Assembly (NCBI GenBank): GCA_015488685.1
Contig: WFNH01000099.1
Coordinates: forward strand, 1 to 58,658
Reading direction: 5' to 3'
From: Marinosulfonomonas sp.
Lineage (GTDB): Bacteria > Pseudomonadota > Alphaproteobacteria > Rhodobacterales > Rhodobacteraceae
DNA length: 58,658 bases
This document shows positions 7,537-16,615 of the stretch, one piece after another. Position 1 is the stretch's first letter. The number at the start of each line of letters is the position of its first letter. A program made the translations under genes and the position numbers. Below the pieces are notes generated by a model that did not search any database, was not told the DNA's origin, and saw nothing but the letters and a program-made list of their open reading frames with translations.

Positions 7537-8723
7537 CCGAAGCCTATATTTGCGAAGGTATCCGCACCCCGATTGGCCGCTATGGCGGGGCGCTGTCATC
7601 CGTGCGGCCCGACGACATGTTGGCGCATGTGCTACGCCACATCACTGACGGCAAAGACATGGCGATAGACGAAGTGATTGCCGGTTGCGCCAATCAGGCA
7701 GGTGAGGATAACCGCAATGTAGCGCGCATGTCGGTGCTGTTGGCCGGGTTGCCGGTGGACGTACCTGCAGTGACGGTGAACCGGCTGTGCGGCTCGGGCC
7801 TTGATGCGGTCGGCATGGCCGCGCGGGCAGTGAAATGCGGCGAGGCCGAGGTGGTGATTGCAGGCGGTGTGGAAAGCATGAGCCGCGCCCCTTTGGTTCA
7901 GCCCAAACCCGACGCCGCCTTTTCAAGGCGGGCCGAGATTTACGACACCACCATCGGCTGGCGTTTCGTGAACAATGCACTGGCCGCACAATACGGCACG
8001 GATTCCATGCCGGAAACGGCGGAAAACGTGGCCGAAGAATTCAACATCTCGCGCGCCGATCAGGATGCCTTTGCCCTGCGCTCGCAGGAGCGGGCAGCGG
8101 CGGCGATTGCCTCGGGCCGTTTGGCACAGGAAATCGTACCGGTGACAATCCCGCAGCGGCGCGGCGATGATGTGGTGGTGGGTACGGATGAGCACCCCCG
8201 CGCCACCACGCTGGAAAAACTGGCCAGCCTGCGCACGCCGTTTCGCGACGGCGGCAGTGTGACGGCGGGCAATGCATCCGGCGTAAATGACGGCGCTTGC
8301 GCGATAATCATCGCGTCGGAAGCCGCCATTGCGAAATACGGTCTAACGCCCAAGGCGCGGATCATCGGCATGGCCACCGCAGGGGTGGAGCCGCGGATCA
8401 TGGGCATCGGCCCCGCACCGGCCAGTGAAAAGCTGCTGGCACGGCTGGGGCTGTCAATCACCGACATTGACCTGATCGAACTTAACGAGGCCTTTGCCGC
8501 CCAAGGGCTGGCCGTTCTGCGCCGCCTTGGCCTGCCGGATGATGCGGATCATGTGAACCCGAACGGCGGTGCAATTGCGCTGGGCCATCCGCTGGGCATG
8601 TCCGGCGCACGGCTGGCGCTGACAGCTGCAATCGAATTACAGAACCAAGGTTTGACCCGCGCCCTGTGCACCATGTGCATCGGTGTTGGCCAAGGCATAT
8701 CGCTGGTCATGGAACGGGTCTGA
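7533..8723 (+). CDS. paaJ: 3-oxoadipyl-CoA / 3-oxo-5,6-dehydrosuberyl-CoA thiolase
   Basis: This 396-residue protein is a type II thiolase with the acyl-accepting cysteine Cys86 in NRLCGSGLD, the histidine motif GHPLGMSGAR and the second cysteine in CIGVGQG. In the phenylacetyl-CoA pathway it cleaves 3-oxo-5,6-dehydrosuberyl-CoA and later 3-oxoadipyl-CoA to succinyl-CoA and acetyl-CoA. Sequence alone does not separate it from PcaF of the beta-ketoadipate route, but its position between paaI and paaK, with a translational overlap, favours the phenylacetate role. Confidence 0.9.
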   Translation: MTEAYICEGIRTPIGRYGGALSSVRPDDMLAHVLRHITDGKDMAIDEVIAGCANQAGEDNRNVARMSVLLAGLPVDVPAVTVNRLCGSGLDAVGMAARAVKCGEAEVVIAGGVESMSRAPLVQPKPDAAFSRRAEIYDTTIGWRFVNNALAAQYGTDSMPETAENVAEEFNISRADQDAFALRSQERAAAAIASGRLAQEIVPVTIPQRRGDDVVVGTDEHPRATTLEKLASLRTPFRDGGSVTAGNASGVNDGACAIIIASEAAIAKYGLTPKARIIGMATAGVEPRIMGIGPAPASEKLLARLGLSITDIDLIELNEAFAAQGLAVLRRLGLPDDADHVNPNGGAIALGHPLGMSGARLALTAAIELQNQGLTRALCTMCIGVGQGISLVMERV

Positions 8724-8740
8724 AAACAGGGAGCGAACAG

Positions 8741-10042
8741 ATGAAAGATTTGACACCACGGCGCGAGGATCTGGAACCGATCGAGATCGCTTCGCGCGAT
8801 GAAATCGCCGCGTTGCAACTGGAGCGGATGAAATGGTCGCTTCGTCATGCCTATGACAACGTACCGTTTTACCGCAAATCGTTTGATGATGCCGGCGTGC
8901 ATCCCGATGATCTGAAAACCCTGTCCGATCTGGCGAAATTTCCTTTCACCCTGAAACAGGACTTGCGCGACAATTACCCCTTCGGGATGTTTGCCGTGCC
9001 GCGTGAACAGATCAACCGTTTGCATGCTTCATCCGGCACCACCGGCCAGCCGACGGTGGTTGGCTACACAAAACGCGACATTGACACGTGGGCAACCGTC
9101 GTTGCGCGCTCGCTTCGGGCCAGCGGCACGCGACCCGGGGACGTGGTGCATGTATCCTATGGTTACGGGCTGTTCACCGGTGGGCTGGGCGCACATTACG
9201 GGGCGGAAAAACTGGGCTGCACCGTGGTGCCCGTATCCGGCGGCATGACCGAACGGCAGGTGAAACTGATCGAGGATTTCGGCGCCTCGACCATCATGGT
9301 CACACCGTCTTACATGCTGTCCATTCTGGACGAGTATAACCGTCAGGGCCGCGACCCGCGCGAAAGTTCGCTGGATGTCGGCATCTTCGGGGCCGAACCC
9401 TGGACCAATTCCATGCGCGAGGAAATCGAACAGGCGTTCGATATGCACGCGGTCGATATTTACGGGCTGTCCGAGGTGATGGGGCCGGGTGTGGCCAATG
9501 AATGTGTGGAAACCAAAGACGGGCTGCACATTTGGGAGGATCATTTCTACCCCGAGATCATCAACCCCGACACCGGTGAAGTGGTCGAGGATGGCGAGTT
9601 GGGCGAATTGGTGTTCACATCCCTTACCAAAGAGGGCTTCCCGATCATCCGCTACCGCACCCGCGATCTGACCCGCTTGCTGCCGGGCACCGCGCGGTCT
9701 ATGCGGCGGATGGAAAAGATCACGGGGCGCACCGATGACATGATCATTCTGCGCGGCGTCAATATCTTCCCGACCCAGATCGAGGAACAGCTGATGACCG
9801 TCACCGCCCTGTCCCCACATTTCCAAATTGAACTGATCCGCGAGGGGCGGATGGACCAGATGATCGTGCATGTCGAAGCTGCCGAAGGGGCCGGCGATTG
9901 TGACGCCGCCTGCGCCGAATTGCAGAAAAAGATCAAGCGCAACGTCGGGGTATCCACACGGGTAACACTGGCCGAAATCGGCGGGGTGGCCCGCAGTCAG
10001 GGCAAGGCGGTGCGCACAATCGACAACCGGCCCAAAGGATAA
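8741..10042 (+). CDS. paaK: Phenylacetate-CoA ligase
   Basis: This 433-residue protein is an adenylate-forming ligase of the PaaK type. It has the P-loop SSGTTGQPTVVGYT, the adenylation motif YGLSEVMGPG and the C-terminal TGRTDDMIILRGVNIFPTQI hinge region. It activates phenylacetate to phenylacetyl-CoA with ATP, the entry step of the pathway and the source of the PaaX inducer. The longest frame begins at 8666 inside the thiolase gene, but MKDLTPRRED at 8741 follows AGGGAGCGAACAG and fits the family length. It is third in paaI-paaJ-paaK-tetR. Confidence 0.95.
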   Translation: MKDLTPRREDLEPIEIASRDEIAALQLERMKWSLRHAYDNVPFYRKSFDDAGVHPDDLKTLSDLAKFPFTLKQDLRDNYPFGMFAVPREQINRLHASSGTTGQPTVVGYTKRDIDTWATVVARSLRASGTRPGDVVHVSYGYGLFTGGLGAHYGAEKLGCTVVPVSGGMTERQVKLIEDFGASTIMVTPSYMLSILDEYNRQGRDPRESSLDVGIFGAEPWTNSMREEIEQAFDMHAVDIYGLSEVMGPGVANECVETKDGLHIWEDHFYPEIINPDTGEVVEDGELGELVFTSLTKEGFPIIRYRTRDLTRLLPGTARSMRRMEKITGRTDDMIILRGVNIFPTQIEEQLMTVTALSPHFQIELIREGRMDQMIVHVEAAEGAGDCDAACAELQKKIKRNVGVSTRVTLAEIGGVARSQGKAVRTIDNRPKG

Positions 10043-10045
10043 GCG

Positions 10046-10633
10046 ATGCCACGCGGAATAGCACGCGATCACAGCGAAAAACGGACCGCCATCCGCAAAG
10101 GCGCAGCGGCCTATTTCGCCGCGCATGGCTATGATCGGGCGTCGATGACGGGGGCGGCAAAACACTGCGGCGTGTCCAAGGCGCTGATCTATCACTACTA
10201 CGACAGCAAAGAGGCGCTGTTGTTCGACATTCTGGACAGCCACCTGACCACGCTGGTGGAAACCGTCGAGGCGGTTGAAACGGGGCCGGATTACTTGCGT
10301 CGCCTGATCCACGCCATTTTGCAAAACTACCGCAACGCCGATGCCGAACATAAATTGCAGGGCGATGCGCTGGAAACCCTGCCCGACACTCTGCGCACCC
10401 CGTTGCTGGCGCTTCAGCGGCGGCTGGTCGAGATCATGGGCAAGGCGCTGCAACAGGCCTCGCCGGAAACCCTGACCAATTCAACCCGTCTGCGTCCCGT
10501 CACGATGACGGTCTTCGGTATGCTGAACTGGTTTTACATGTGGCACCGCCCCGGCAAGGGGCTTAGCCGCGAAGAATATGCCGATCTGGTAACGGATATG
10601 GTGCTGAACGGAGTTAAGGGGTTGCCCGATTAA
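10046..10633 (+). CDS. TetR/AcrR-family regulator, PaaR-like
   Basis: This 195-residue protein has a TetR N-terminal helix-turn-helix (about residues 28-50, GAAKHCGVSKALIYHYYDSK) and a variable ligand-binding C-terminal domain. It starts 3 bases after paaK, so it is the last gene of the paa operon. TetR regulators named PaaR control paa genes in several proteobacteria. The palindrome GACCGCACGGTC upstream of paaI is the obvious candidate operator. Its stop overlaps the convergent lipoprotein gene by 4 bases. The PaaR role is inferred from context. Confidence 0.8.
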   Translation: MPRGIARDHSEKRTAIRKGAAAYFAAHGYDRASMTGAAKHCGVSKALIYHYYDSKEALLFDILDSHLTTLVETVEAVETGPDYLRRLIHAILQNYRNADAEHKLQGDALETLPDTLRTPLLALQRRLVEIMGKALQQASPETLTNSTRLRPVTMTVFGMLNWFYMWHRPGKGLSREEYADLVTDMVLNGVKGLPD

Positions 10634-10908
10634 CCACACCAGACGCGGGTGATGATACCTTTGTGGTTCACATCCAGATTAAGGCGTTTGATGTTATATT
10701 CCTGCGTTATAAGCATACCCGGCCGGATTACCCGCATGGGTCCGGGGAATGTCATGGCCGCCAAAACGTCAACCGATTGCCCGACCAGATTGCTGTCAGG
10801 GCCAGCCCCGCAAGACGTTGTATCCTCGGCAGGCTGATCAAGTGGTGGAGCAGGCGGGATTTCGGTGCAGGCGGCAAGGGCAAGAAAGGCAGGAATGATA
10901 AAACGCAT
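10630..10908 (-). CDS. I78-type peptidase inhibitor-like lipoprotein
   Basis: This 92-residue protein starts MRFIIPAFLALAAC with a lipobox cysteine at residue 14. The mature part has Cys, LVGQSVDV, then IRPGMLITQEYNIKRLNLDV and a terminal VWCG, the arrangement of inhibitor family I78, whose members inhibit serine proteases. It would sit on the periplasmic face of a membrane. The longest frame adds 20 residues, but ATG at 10908 has GGAG upstream and gives the signal sequence. It overlaps the end of the TetR gene tail to tail. Confidence 0.8.
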   Translation of the reverse strand: MRFIIPAFLALAACTEIPPAPPLDQPAEDTTSCGAGPDSNLVGQSVDVLAAMTFPGPMRVIRPGMLITQEYNIKRLNLDVNHKGIITRVWCG

Positions 10909-11002
10909 TAAAGAATCTCCGGTATTGATACTGCCCTGATCATGCGGGTTTGTCGGCCTGTTTTGCAATAGCCCTTTGAAAAGCGCTGCAAAACCGGCGG
11001 AA

Positions 11003-11236
11003 TTACCCGTCGGCCTCGTCCATCAAACGGCGGACCCAGCGGGCAGCAAGCCATGTGACGGGGATGGCCAGTGGCAGGCTGATCAGCACCGACATGGCGG
11101 GCGACAGGGCCGGCAGGCCTATCCGTTGCCATGCCAGTGACAGCATGAACAGATTGACTGCCACCGCGGCCATCACGAACACATAGAGGTAAAGACCCAG
11201 TTTCAGCAGCGAGGGTTGCGGGGGCTTATTGCTCAT
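11003..11236 (-). CDS. Small two-helix membrane protein, NnrT-like
   Basis: This 77-residue protein has two hydrophobic helices (about 14-32 and 42-62), a basic segment ARWVRRLMDE after the second, and the opening PSLLKLGLYLYVF. I recall similar small proteins labelled NnrT next to nir genes in Rhodobacteraceae, but their role is not established. It begins 1 base after the cbiX stop and is the last gene of the leftward nir operon, so a link to nitrite or NO metabolism is likely from context only. Confidence 0.6.
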   Translation of the reverse strand: MSNKPPQPSLLKLGLYLYVFVMAAVAVNLFMLSLAWQRIGLPALSPAMSVLISLPLAIPVTWLAARWVRRLMDEADG

Positions 11237-11237
11237 T

Positions 11238-11957
11238 TCAAGCGGCGTCCTTTTGGCGGTGGCTCTGGCGCAGGGATTGCGCGATCAGGTCGGGGATTTG
11301 CGGGGCAATGCCCAGCGGCCCCAGAACGATACCCTCAAATCCGGCGCTGGTCAGGGCGGCAGGGATGTCTTTGCGCACATGGTGACCGTTGGCGGCAAAG
11401 AACGGCAGGCACAGAGTGTGTGGGCCAAGGTTCTGGGCTGCCTCGGTCAGCAGGGGTGTTTCTTCGACAAAGCCAAGGCGGATGTCGGTGAAATGCGTGA
11501 CCTTGCCCAGAACGGTGGCAAAGTGACGGGCAGCACGGGCGGGGTTGGGGCTGTGTTGGCCACCGTGGGCAGCAATCAGCAGGCGGGTTTCGCGCATGTC
11601 CCAGTCCAGATCATTTAATCGGTCGGTCAGGATGTCAGCCGCCAGCAGCGGCAGGTTTTTATCCAGCCCAAGCGGCGGCAGGACGGTGCGCCCATGCTGC
11701 AACAGACGGTCCGGCAGGGCGGTGCCGGTGAACCAGCCATCCGCCATGAACAAGGGGTAAATAGCGGCAGTCGGATGCTGTTCCAAGGCCTGTTCCAGCG
11801 CCCCTTTGGCCGCCATCGTGGCGCTGGTGATGGTCCAGCGGGGCAGATGTTGAGCTACCCGTGCCGCCACATCGCGTAGCGCCTGTTCGGCGGGGGCCGG
11901 GTCGGACGGCTGCCCGTGGGCAACGATGATCGCCGCCGGTTTAGTGGCTGGTGCCAT
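11238..11957 (-). CDS. CbiX-type sirohydrochlorin chelatase-like protein
   Basis: The 239-residue product has two CbiX-like halves, with histidine motifs IIVAHGQP (His14) and, in the second half, LIAAHGGQH. CbiX proteins insert cobalt or iron into sirohydrochlorin. The start chosen, [11 protein letters not shown] at 11957, lies inside the last codons of nirN in another frame (17-base overlap), implying coupled translation; the longest frame would begin earlier inside nirN. In a heme d1 operon with a uroporphyrinogen methyltransferase (nirE) but no separate cysG, an iron chelatase making siroheme would complete the route. That role is inferred; it could instead be a cobaltochelatase. Confidence 0.8.
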   Translation of the reverse strand: MAPATKPAAIIVAHGQPSDPAPAEQALRDVAARVAQHLPRWTITSATMAAKGALEQALEQHPTAAIYPLFMADGWFTGTALPDRLLQHGRTVLPPLGLDKNLPLLAADILTDRLNDLDWDMRETRLLIAAHGGQHSPNPARAARHFATVLGKVTHFTDIRLGFVEETPLLTEAAQNLGPHTLCLPFFAANGHHVRKDIPAALTSAGFEGIVLGPLGIAPQIPDLIAQSLRQSHRQKDAA

Positions 11958-13494
11958 CCGAAAAGCTGATTTTGTTCCAGACATTGTATTTCCCCGAGGG
12001 TTTGCGCATCGGCAATCGTTTGACCTCTTGCAATGTGGCGGCATCATAAACCACCACCGCGCCGTCATCTTCCCAGATCGACACAAGCGCGTATTTGCCA
12101 TCCTTTGTGAACTCGACATGCGCCACAGTTTTGCCCGGCGCGGGATTCAGGGTTTTGACGATTTCCAGCGTTTGCTTGTCGATCACATGGATTTCGTCCT
12201 TGTGAGGGCCAAAAAATACATCGGCCCAAACATAAGGCGTATTTTCATGGCTGCGCATGAAAAAGCCGGGGCCGTCGGTTTTGATGGTTTTGACCAGCTT
12301 CCATGTCTGCATGTCGATCACCGAAATGCTGGCGTCTTTCAGATGTGGGGTGGCCATCACGCGGCGACCATCGCGCATCCAAGATATACCCGACCCCAGA
12401 TGCGGCATCCCGCCCAGCGGTAGGGTGGCAATCACCTTCCCGACGGTCATATTAACCACCACACCCTTTTCACTGGCCCGCGCCGCACCGATCAGGAAGC
12501 GGTAATCGGGGCTGAAGAAAAAATCATCCAGCGGCTCGTCCAGCATGATCCGTTTGCGGGCGAACAACCCTTTTGATGAGGGCAGCGCCTCGACCATGCC
12601 TTTTTCGTGCGAATGGACGTAGCCCTCGTACACCGGCAGGGCGTTCGGGTCGGTCGCCACTTGCCATATTTCCGGCGTGTCCTTTAGTGCCAGAATAAAT
12701 GCATCATGTTTAGGGTCCTGATAGACAGCAGACACACGCGACGGCGTGCCGTCACGACCAACCACATCCATCACCTTTTCCACCGTCAGATCATCGGTGG
12801 ACAGGATAGTCAGCGTCATCGGCAGGTAATTGGCCACGGCAAGGTGCTTACCATCCTTGGACATGGCGATATTTCGGCTGTTCACACCGGCGCGCACGCG
12901 CCCCACTTCATGCAGCGCCCAGATGTCGTATTTCTGCACCCAGCCATCGCGCGACATGATGAACACATAGCGGCCATCGGGGCTGAATTTGGGTCCGCCA
13001 TGCACGGCAAAGGGGGTGGCAAAACGGTCCAGCACCGCGAAGGTATCCCCATCCAGCACGCTGACATGGTGATCGCCGGTTTCCACCACCAGCGTGATGT
13101 TCATCGGATCGGACGACCATTGCGGCGCATCCACGGGGGTATAATCGGCCCGCATCTGGCGGCTGGCGGTGATGTCATCCGGCCCCCAATCCGGCACTTC
13201 GGCCAGCGGGGTGTTCAGGTAATCGGCAATGGCAGCAATATCCGCGTCACTCAGCGTATCACCATAGCCCTTCATCTGGGTGGCAACGCGCCCGTTGGTG
13301 ATAACGTCGATCAGTTTGGGCCCATACATCCGGTGCAGGGTTTGCGGAATCAGCGCGGGGCCGGTGCCACCCAGGCGGGTTTCTGCGTGGCAAGCGGCGC
13401 AGTGTTCTTTGTAAAGCGCCACCGCATCGGGTGCGGCAGTCGCCGCATGGGCGGCGAACAACAGGCTACTGGCTAAAATCATGCGCCGGATCAT
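11941..13494 (-). CDS. nirN: NirN, c-type cytochrome / heme d1-binding protein
   Basis: This 517-residue protein has a signal peptide (about 1-20), one c-type heme site CAACH at 32-36 in a small cytochrome domain, then an eight-bladed propeller resembling the d1 domain of NirS. It is shorter than NirS in the linker. NirN is a periplasmic dihydro-heme d1 dehydrogenase that finishes the cofactor and passes it to NirS. It overlaps nirJ by 29 bases and cbiX by 17, so the genes are tightly coupled. The start ATG 13494 follows GGGGGAAAAGCC. It differs from nirF by having the cytochrome domain and from nirS by gene order. Confidence 0.88.
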   Translation of the reverse strand: MIRRMILASSLLFAAHAATAAPDAVALYKEHCAACHAETRLGGTGPALIPQTLHRMYGPKLIDVITNGRVATQMKGYGDTLSDADIAAIADYLNTPLAEVPDWGPDDITASRQMRADYTPVDAPQWSSDPMNITLVVETGDHHVSVLDGDTFAVLDRFATPFAVHGGPKFSPDGRYVFIMSRDGWVQKYDIWALHEVGRVRAGVNSRNIAMSKDGKHLAVANYLPMTLTILSTDDLTVEKVMDVVGRDGTPSRVSAVYQDPKHDAFILALKDTPEIWQVATDPNALPVYEGYVHSHEKGMVEALPSSKGLFARKRIMLDEPLDDFFFSPDYRFLIGAARASEKGVVVNMTVGKVIATLPLGGMPHLGSGISWMRDGRRVMATPHLKDASISVIDMQTWKLVKTIKTDGPGFFMRSHENTPYVWADVFFGPHKDEIHVIDKQTLEIVKTLNPAPGKTVAHVEFTKDGKYALVSIWEDDGAVVVYDAATLQEVKRLPMRKPSGKYNVWNKISFSDGTSH

Positions 13495-14689
13495 GGCTTT
13501 TCCCCCGGAATGTTGTGACGGTTACGCGGTCGGCATCGGCCCCCGATACACCGATTTCTTCGGCCCCCAGATAACAGGCCGGATCCTCGGCCCATGGATC
13601 ACCGGTTAGTTGCAGCGCGCGGATGCGGGTGTTGCCGCCACAAACGTCCTTATAGGCGCAGGCCCCGCAACGCCCCTTTAACGGACGCGGGCGCTGGCGC
13701 AGGGTGGCCAGCATTTTATCATCGCCCTGCCATAGCTGCGAGAATGGTGCGTCCTTGACGCTGCCCACGGTGTAATCGGACCAATAGGTATCGGGGTGCA
13801 CATCACCCTGCGTGTCGATGTTGGCCACGCCGACACCGGAAGAATTACCGCCCCATGCCATTAGATGGCTGCGCAAATGCGCCACCTGATCGGCGCTAAA
13901 ACGTTCCTCGGCCCAGCGCAGGAAATAGACCGCATCGGCGTCATTGTTGCCGGTGACAATATCCAGCGGCGCCCCGCCATTCACCCCGTTCCAGGCGCGC
14001 TCAATCAGCATATCCATCGCCGCGCGGGTGCGCTTGTGGGCGGTGTCCTCGCCACGGTTCTTGTCGCCGCGGCCTGCGTAAACCAGATGCGACAGATAAA
14101 ACTTGTCCACCCCCTCGTCCTCGCAAAGCTGCAACAGTTGCGGCAATTGTTCGGCGTTATCCTCGGTGATGGTAAACCGCAGGCCCACCTTGATGCCGCG
14201 TTTCTTGCATTCACGCACACCAGTCAGCGCCTGATCAAACGCGCCGTCCAGCCCGCGAAACCAGTCGTTGGTTTTGCCAATGCCGTCGATCGAGATACCG
14301 ACGTAATCAAAGCCGATTTCGGCGACTTTATCCGCCGTTTCCCCGACAATTTGCGTGCCGTTGGTGGACAGCGCCAGATAGCGCACCAGCCCGCGCGCGC
14401 GTTTGGCCAGATCGAACAGATCACCGCGCAACAGCGGCTCGCCGCCCGAAAGGATCAGCGCGGGCAGTCCCATACTGCCCAGATCTTCCAGCACATCGCG
14501 GGCCTTATCGGCGGACAACTCGCCGGGGAAATCCACATCGGCAGACACGGTGTAACAATGGCGGCATTTCAGATTGCAACGGCGCGTCAGATTCCAGATC
14601 ACCACGGGTTTGACAGCACCAGTGCCGCGACGGCTGCGCACCGGCGTTGGCTCAACCAGCTCGCGCATATATTGGGACAGTCGGAACAT
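13466..14689 (-). CDS. nirJ: Radical SAM heme d1 biosynthesis protein NirJ
   Basis: This 407-residue protein has the radical SAM cluster motif [13 protein letters not shown] (Cys38, 42, 45) and the SGGEP motif. The C-terminal cysteine-rich region [15 protein letters not shown] then ACYLG fits a SPASM-type auxiliary cluster. NirJ removes two propionate side chains from didecarboxysiroheme and installs the carbonyl groups of heme d1. It lies between nirH and nirN, 3 bases from nirH and overlapping nirN. It is cytosolic and oxygen-sensitive by family. Confidence 0.95.
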   Translation of the reverse strand: MFRLSQYMRELVEPTPVRSRRGTGAVKPVVIWNLTRRCNLKCRHCYTVSADVDFPGELSADKARDVLEDLGSMGLPALILSGGEPLLRGDLFDLAKRARGLVRYLALSTNGTQIVGETADKVAEIGFDYVGISIDGIGKTNDWFRGLDGAFDQALTGVRECKKRGIKVGLRFTITEDNAEQLPQLLQLCEDEGVDKFYLSHLVYAGRGDKNRGEDTAHKRTRAAMDMLIERAWNGVNGGAPLDIVTGNNDADAVYFLRWAEERFSADQVAHLRSHLMAWGGNSSGVGVANIDTQGDVHPDTYWSDYTVGSVKDAPFSQLWQGDDKMLATLRQRPRPLKGRCGACAYKDVCGGNTRIRALQLTGDPWAEDPACYLGAEEIGVSGADADRVTVTTFRGKSHDPAHDFSQ

Positions 14690-14692
14690 CGT

Positions 14693-15175
14693 CTAACCTT
14701 TCCCCAGCCGCAGGCCGGTTTTTTTCAGAATTCGGGTGGAATAGAGAATGTCGTCAGAGCGCAACGCATCCCCCAAAATGGCGCGGATTTCGGCGCGCTT
14801 GGCGGCGACTTCATCGCGGGTTTTACCATGCACCATGGCAAACAGGTTATAAGGCCAGTCAGGCAGGACGCGGGGGCGCAGGTAGCAATGGCTGACAAAA
14901 TCCAGCGCGCCGATTTGCGCACCAAGGTCCAGCGCAGCGGGATCGTCAACGTCCCAGACCGTCATACCGTTGGCCGTCATGCCCAGCGCGTAATGGTTGG
15001 GGGCAACGGCAATACGGCGGATCACGCCGCTGTCTTGCATCGCTTGCAGGCGTTGCATTACCTCGGATTCGTCCAGCCCCAGACTGCCCGCAATTTCGGC
15101 ATATGGTGCAGGCACCAGAGGCAGGCCGGATTGGGTGGCTTTGATCAACCGGCGGTCTGTGGCATCAATGCTCAT
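14693..15175 (-). CDS. nirH: Siroheme decarboxylase subunit NirH
   Basis: This 160-residue protein of the Lrp/AsnC-like NirDLGH family has an N-terminal helix-turn-helix-like domain (about 5-55) and a C-terminal ferredoxin-like domain with SHCYLRPRVLPDWPYNLFAMVHGKT, close to the NirL/NirH consensus with a tryptophan-proline pair. These proteins decarboxylate siroheme to 12,18-didecarboxysiroheme and do not act as regulators. It overlaps nirG by 4 bases (ATGA). The H rather than L label rests on gene order (DL-G-H-J) and is the less certain part. Confidence 0.85.
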   Translation of the reverse strand: MSIDATDRRLIKATQSGLPLVPAPYAEIAGSLGLDESEVMQRLQAMQDSGVIRRIAVAPNHYALGMTANGMTVWDVDDPAALDLGAQIGALDFVSHCYLRPRVLPDWPYNLFAMVHGKTRDEVAAKRAEIRAILGDALRSDDILYSTRILKKTGLRLGKG

Positions 15176-15624
15176 GCTGCCACCCGAAAGCCGATGAAGA
15201 ATTCATGTTCTTTGGGAAATTGCAAAACCGTCAGGCCAGTCTCTGCCTCGATCCGTTTTGCCACCTCGCCAATCCCTGCCTCGGTTTCGGTAGCCAGCAC
15301 GAACCACATGTTCAGCGCGTGGTCGCGCTCGTAATTATGTGCAACCTCGGGGTGGGTGTTGACCAGATCGGCGACGCGGTCAAAATCTTCTTCCGGCACC
15401 TGCATCGCACACAGGCAGAACGCCCCGCCCATTGCGGCGGCATCATAAAAGGGGCCGAAACGGGTGATCAGGCGGGTTTCTTTCAGGCGGGCAATACGGG
15501 TGATCAGGTCGTCCTCCTCCAGCCCCAGTTCGGCGGCCACATCGGCAAATGGGCGCGGGGAAATCGGAAACCCCTCTTGCAACCGGTTCAGGATGCGGCG
15601 GTCGGTGTCGTCCAGAGCCGTCAT
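15172..15624 (-). CDS. nirG: Siroheme decarboxylase subunit NirG
   Basis: This 150-residue NirDLGH-family protein begins MTALDDTDRRILNRLQEGFP, followed by SPRPFADVAAELGLEEDDL and a C-terminal domain with VAHNYERDHALNMWFVLATET, the NirD/NirG-type signature. It pairs with NirH in the siroheme decarboxylase. A longer open frame reaches 15924, but the ATG at 15624 overlaps the nirDL stop (ATGA), aligns with its paralogues and is clearly the start. Confidence 0.88.
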   Translation of the reverse strand: MTALDDTDRRILNRLQEGFPISPRPFADVAAELGLEEDDLITRIARLKETRLITRFGPFYDAAAMGGAFCLCAMQVPEEDFDRVADLVNTHPEVAHNYERDHALNMWFVLATETEAGIGEVAKRIEAETGLTVLQFPKEHEFFIGFRVAA

Positions 15625-16613
15625 TGCGCCGCCTCCTTGCTGTGGGCGATCATTGCGCCGGTTTGCTTGAAGCAATGGGTGGAAAACAGAACTTCGTGCT
15701 TTACTCCTTGCAGTTCGGGCAGTGCGCTGGCGCGGGTCAGGGTCTCCATTGCCTCGCGCCGGCTGCGGGCGTGGATCATGCAGTAAAGCGTATAGGGCCA
15801 GACATCGGGCACGGTCTGGCGCTGGTAACACAGCGTCACGCCGGGCAGTGCGGCCAGGGCCTCGCCCGCAGGAATAATCCGCTCGACCGGTACCTGCCAG
15901 ACCACCATTGCGTTTGACCGCCAACCCAGCGCACGGTGCCGCAGGATCACGCCGACACGGGTCAGATATCCAGCATCCGACAGGCGACGAATACGGTTCA
16001 GCACCACGGTTTCGGACAGGCCCAGATCATCGGCCAGCATCGCAAAAGGATGCGACACCAGCAGCAAGCCCCGCGTCAGTGCCTGCATGATCAGCCGGTC
16101 AATGCCGTCGAGCGACAGGGTTTTGCGCAGGCCCCTGTCGGGTTTGTGTGCCTTGGGGTTTTCCAGACTGAACCCCAGATCAATGTTGAACGCCCGCAAC
16201 AAGGGGAAACTGTGCACCGGCAGGCCGCATTGTGCTTCGATCCGTTTCAGGGATGCCTTTAGCGCCTCGTCATCCGGCGCGGTGGCGACAAACCACAGGT
16301 TCAGCCGGTGTTCGCGCAGATAGGAATGGTTCACGCCCTCTTCGGCACCGACAATTGCCGCCACTTCGTCCAGCCGTTTTTCCGGCACCGCGATGGCGGC
16401 CAATGTGCTGGCGGCAATGGTGTTGGGGCGTATGGTGGCGCCAATGCGGCTGATCGCACCGGCAGCTTTCAACCGGTCAAGGCGTGTGATCACCTGATCC
16501 TCGGCCAGACCAAGCACCTGCCCGATGCTGGCAAAAGGGCGGGACACAAGTGGGAGGTCCCTTTGCCATTCATCAAGCAGGCGTTGGTCAACCGGATCGG
16601 GTGTGTGAGCCAT
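15621..16613 (-). CDS. nirDL: Fused siroheme decarboxylase NirD-NirL
   Basis: This 330-residue protein consists of two NirDLGH units in tandem. The first (about 1-155) has the D/G-type VNHSYLREHRLNLWFVATAP. The second (about 168-325) has the L/H-type TLCYQRQTVPDVWPYTLYCM. In many bacteria these are separate genes; in others, such as Paracoccus, nirDL fusions are known. It acts with NirG and NirH in the cytosol to make didecarboxysiroheme. It starts 2 bases after nirF and overlaps nirG by 4. Confidence 0.93.
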   Translation of the reverse strand: MAHTPDPVDQRLLDEWQRDLPLVSRPFASIGQVLGLAEDQVITRLDRLKAAGAISRIGATIRPNTIAASTLAAIAVPEKRLDEVAAIVGAEEGVNHSYLREHRLNLWFVATAPDDEALKASLKRIEAQCGLPVHSFPLLRAFNIDLGFSLENPKAHKPDRGLRKTLSLDGIDRLIMQALTRGLLLVSHPFAMLADDLGLSETVVLNRIRRLSDAGYLTRVGVILRHRALGWRSNAMVVWQVPVERIIPAGEALAALPGVTLCYQRQTVPDVWPYTLYCMIHARSRREAMETLTRASALPELQGVKHEVLFSTHCFKQTGAMIAHSKEAAQ

Positions 16614-16615
16614 AT

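Noticed and set aside
9029-10453. 474-codon leftward open frame opposite paaK and the TetR gene
   Set aside because: Antisense shadow in high-GC DNA spanning two well-supported genes; no family resemblance or ribosome site.
13865-15334. 489-codon rightward open frame opposite nirJ, nirH and nirG
   Set aside because: It crosses three conserved leftward genes and its composition is typical of a reverse-complement frame.
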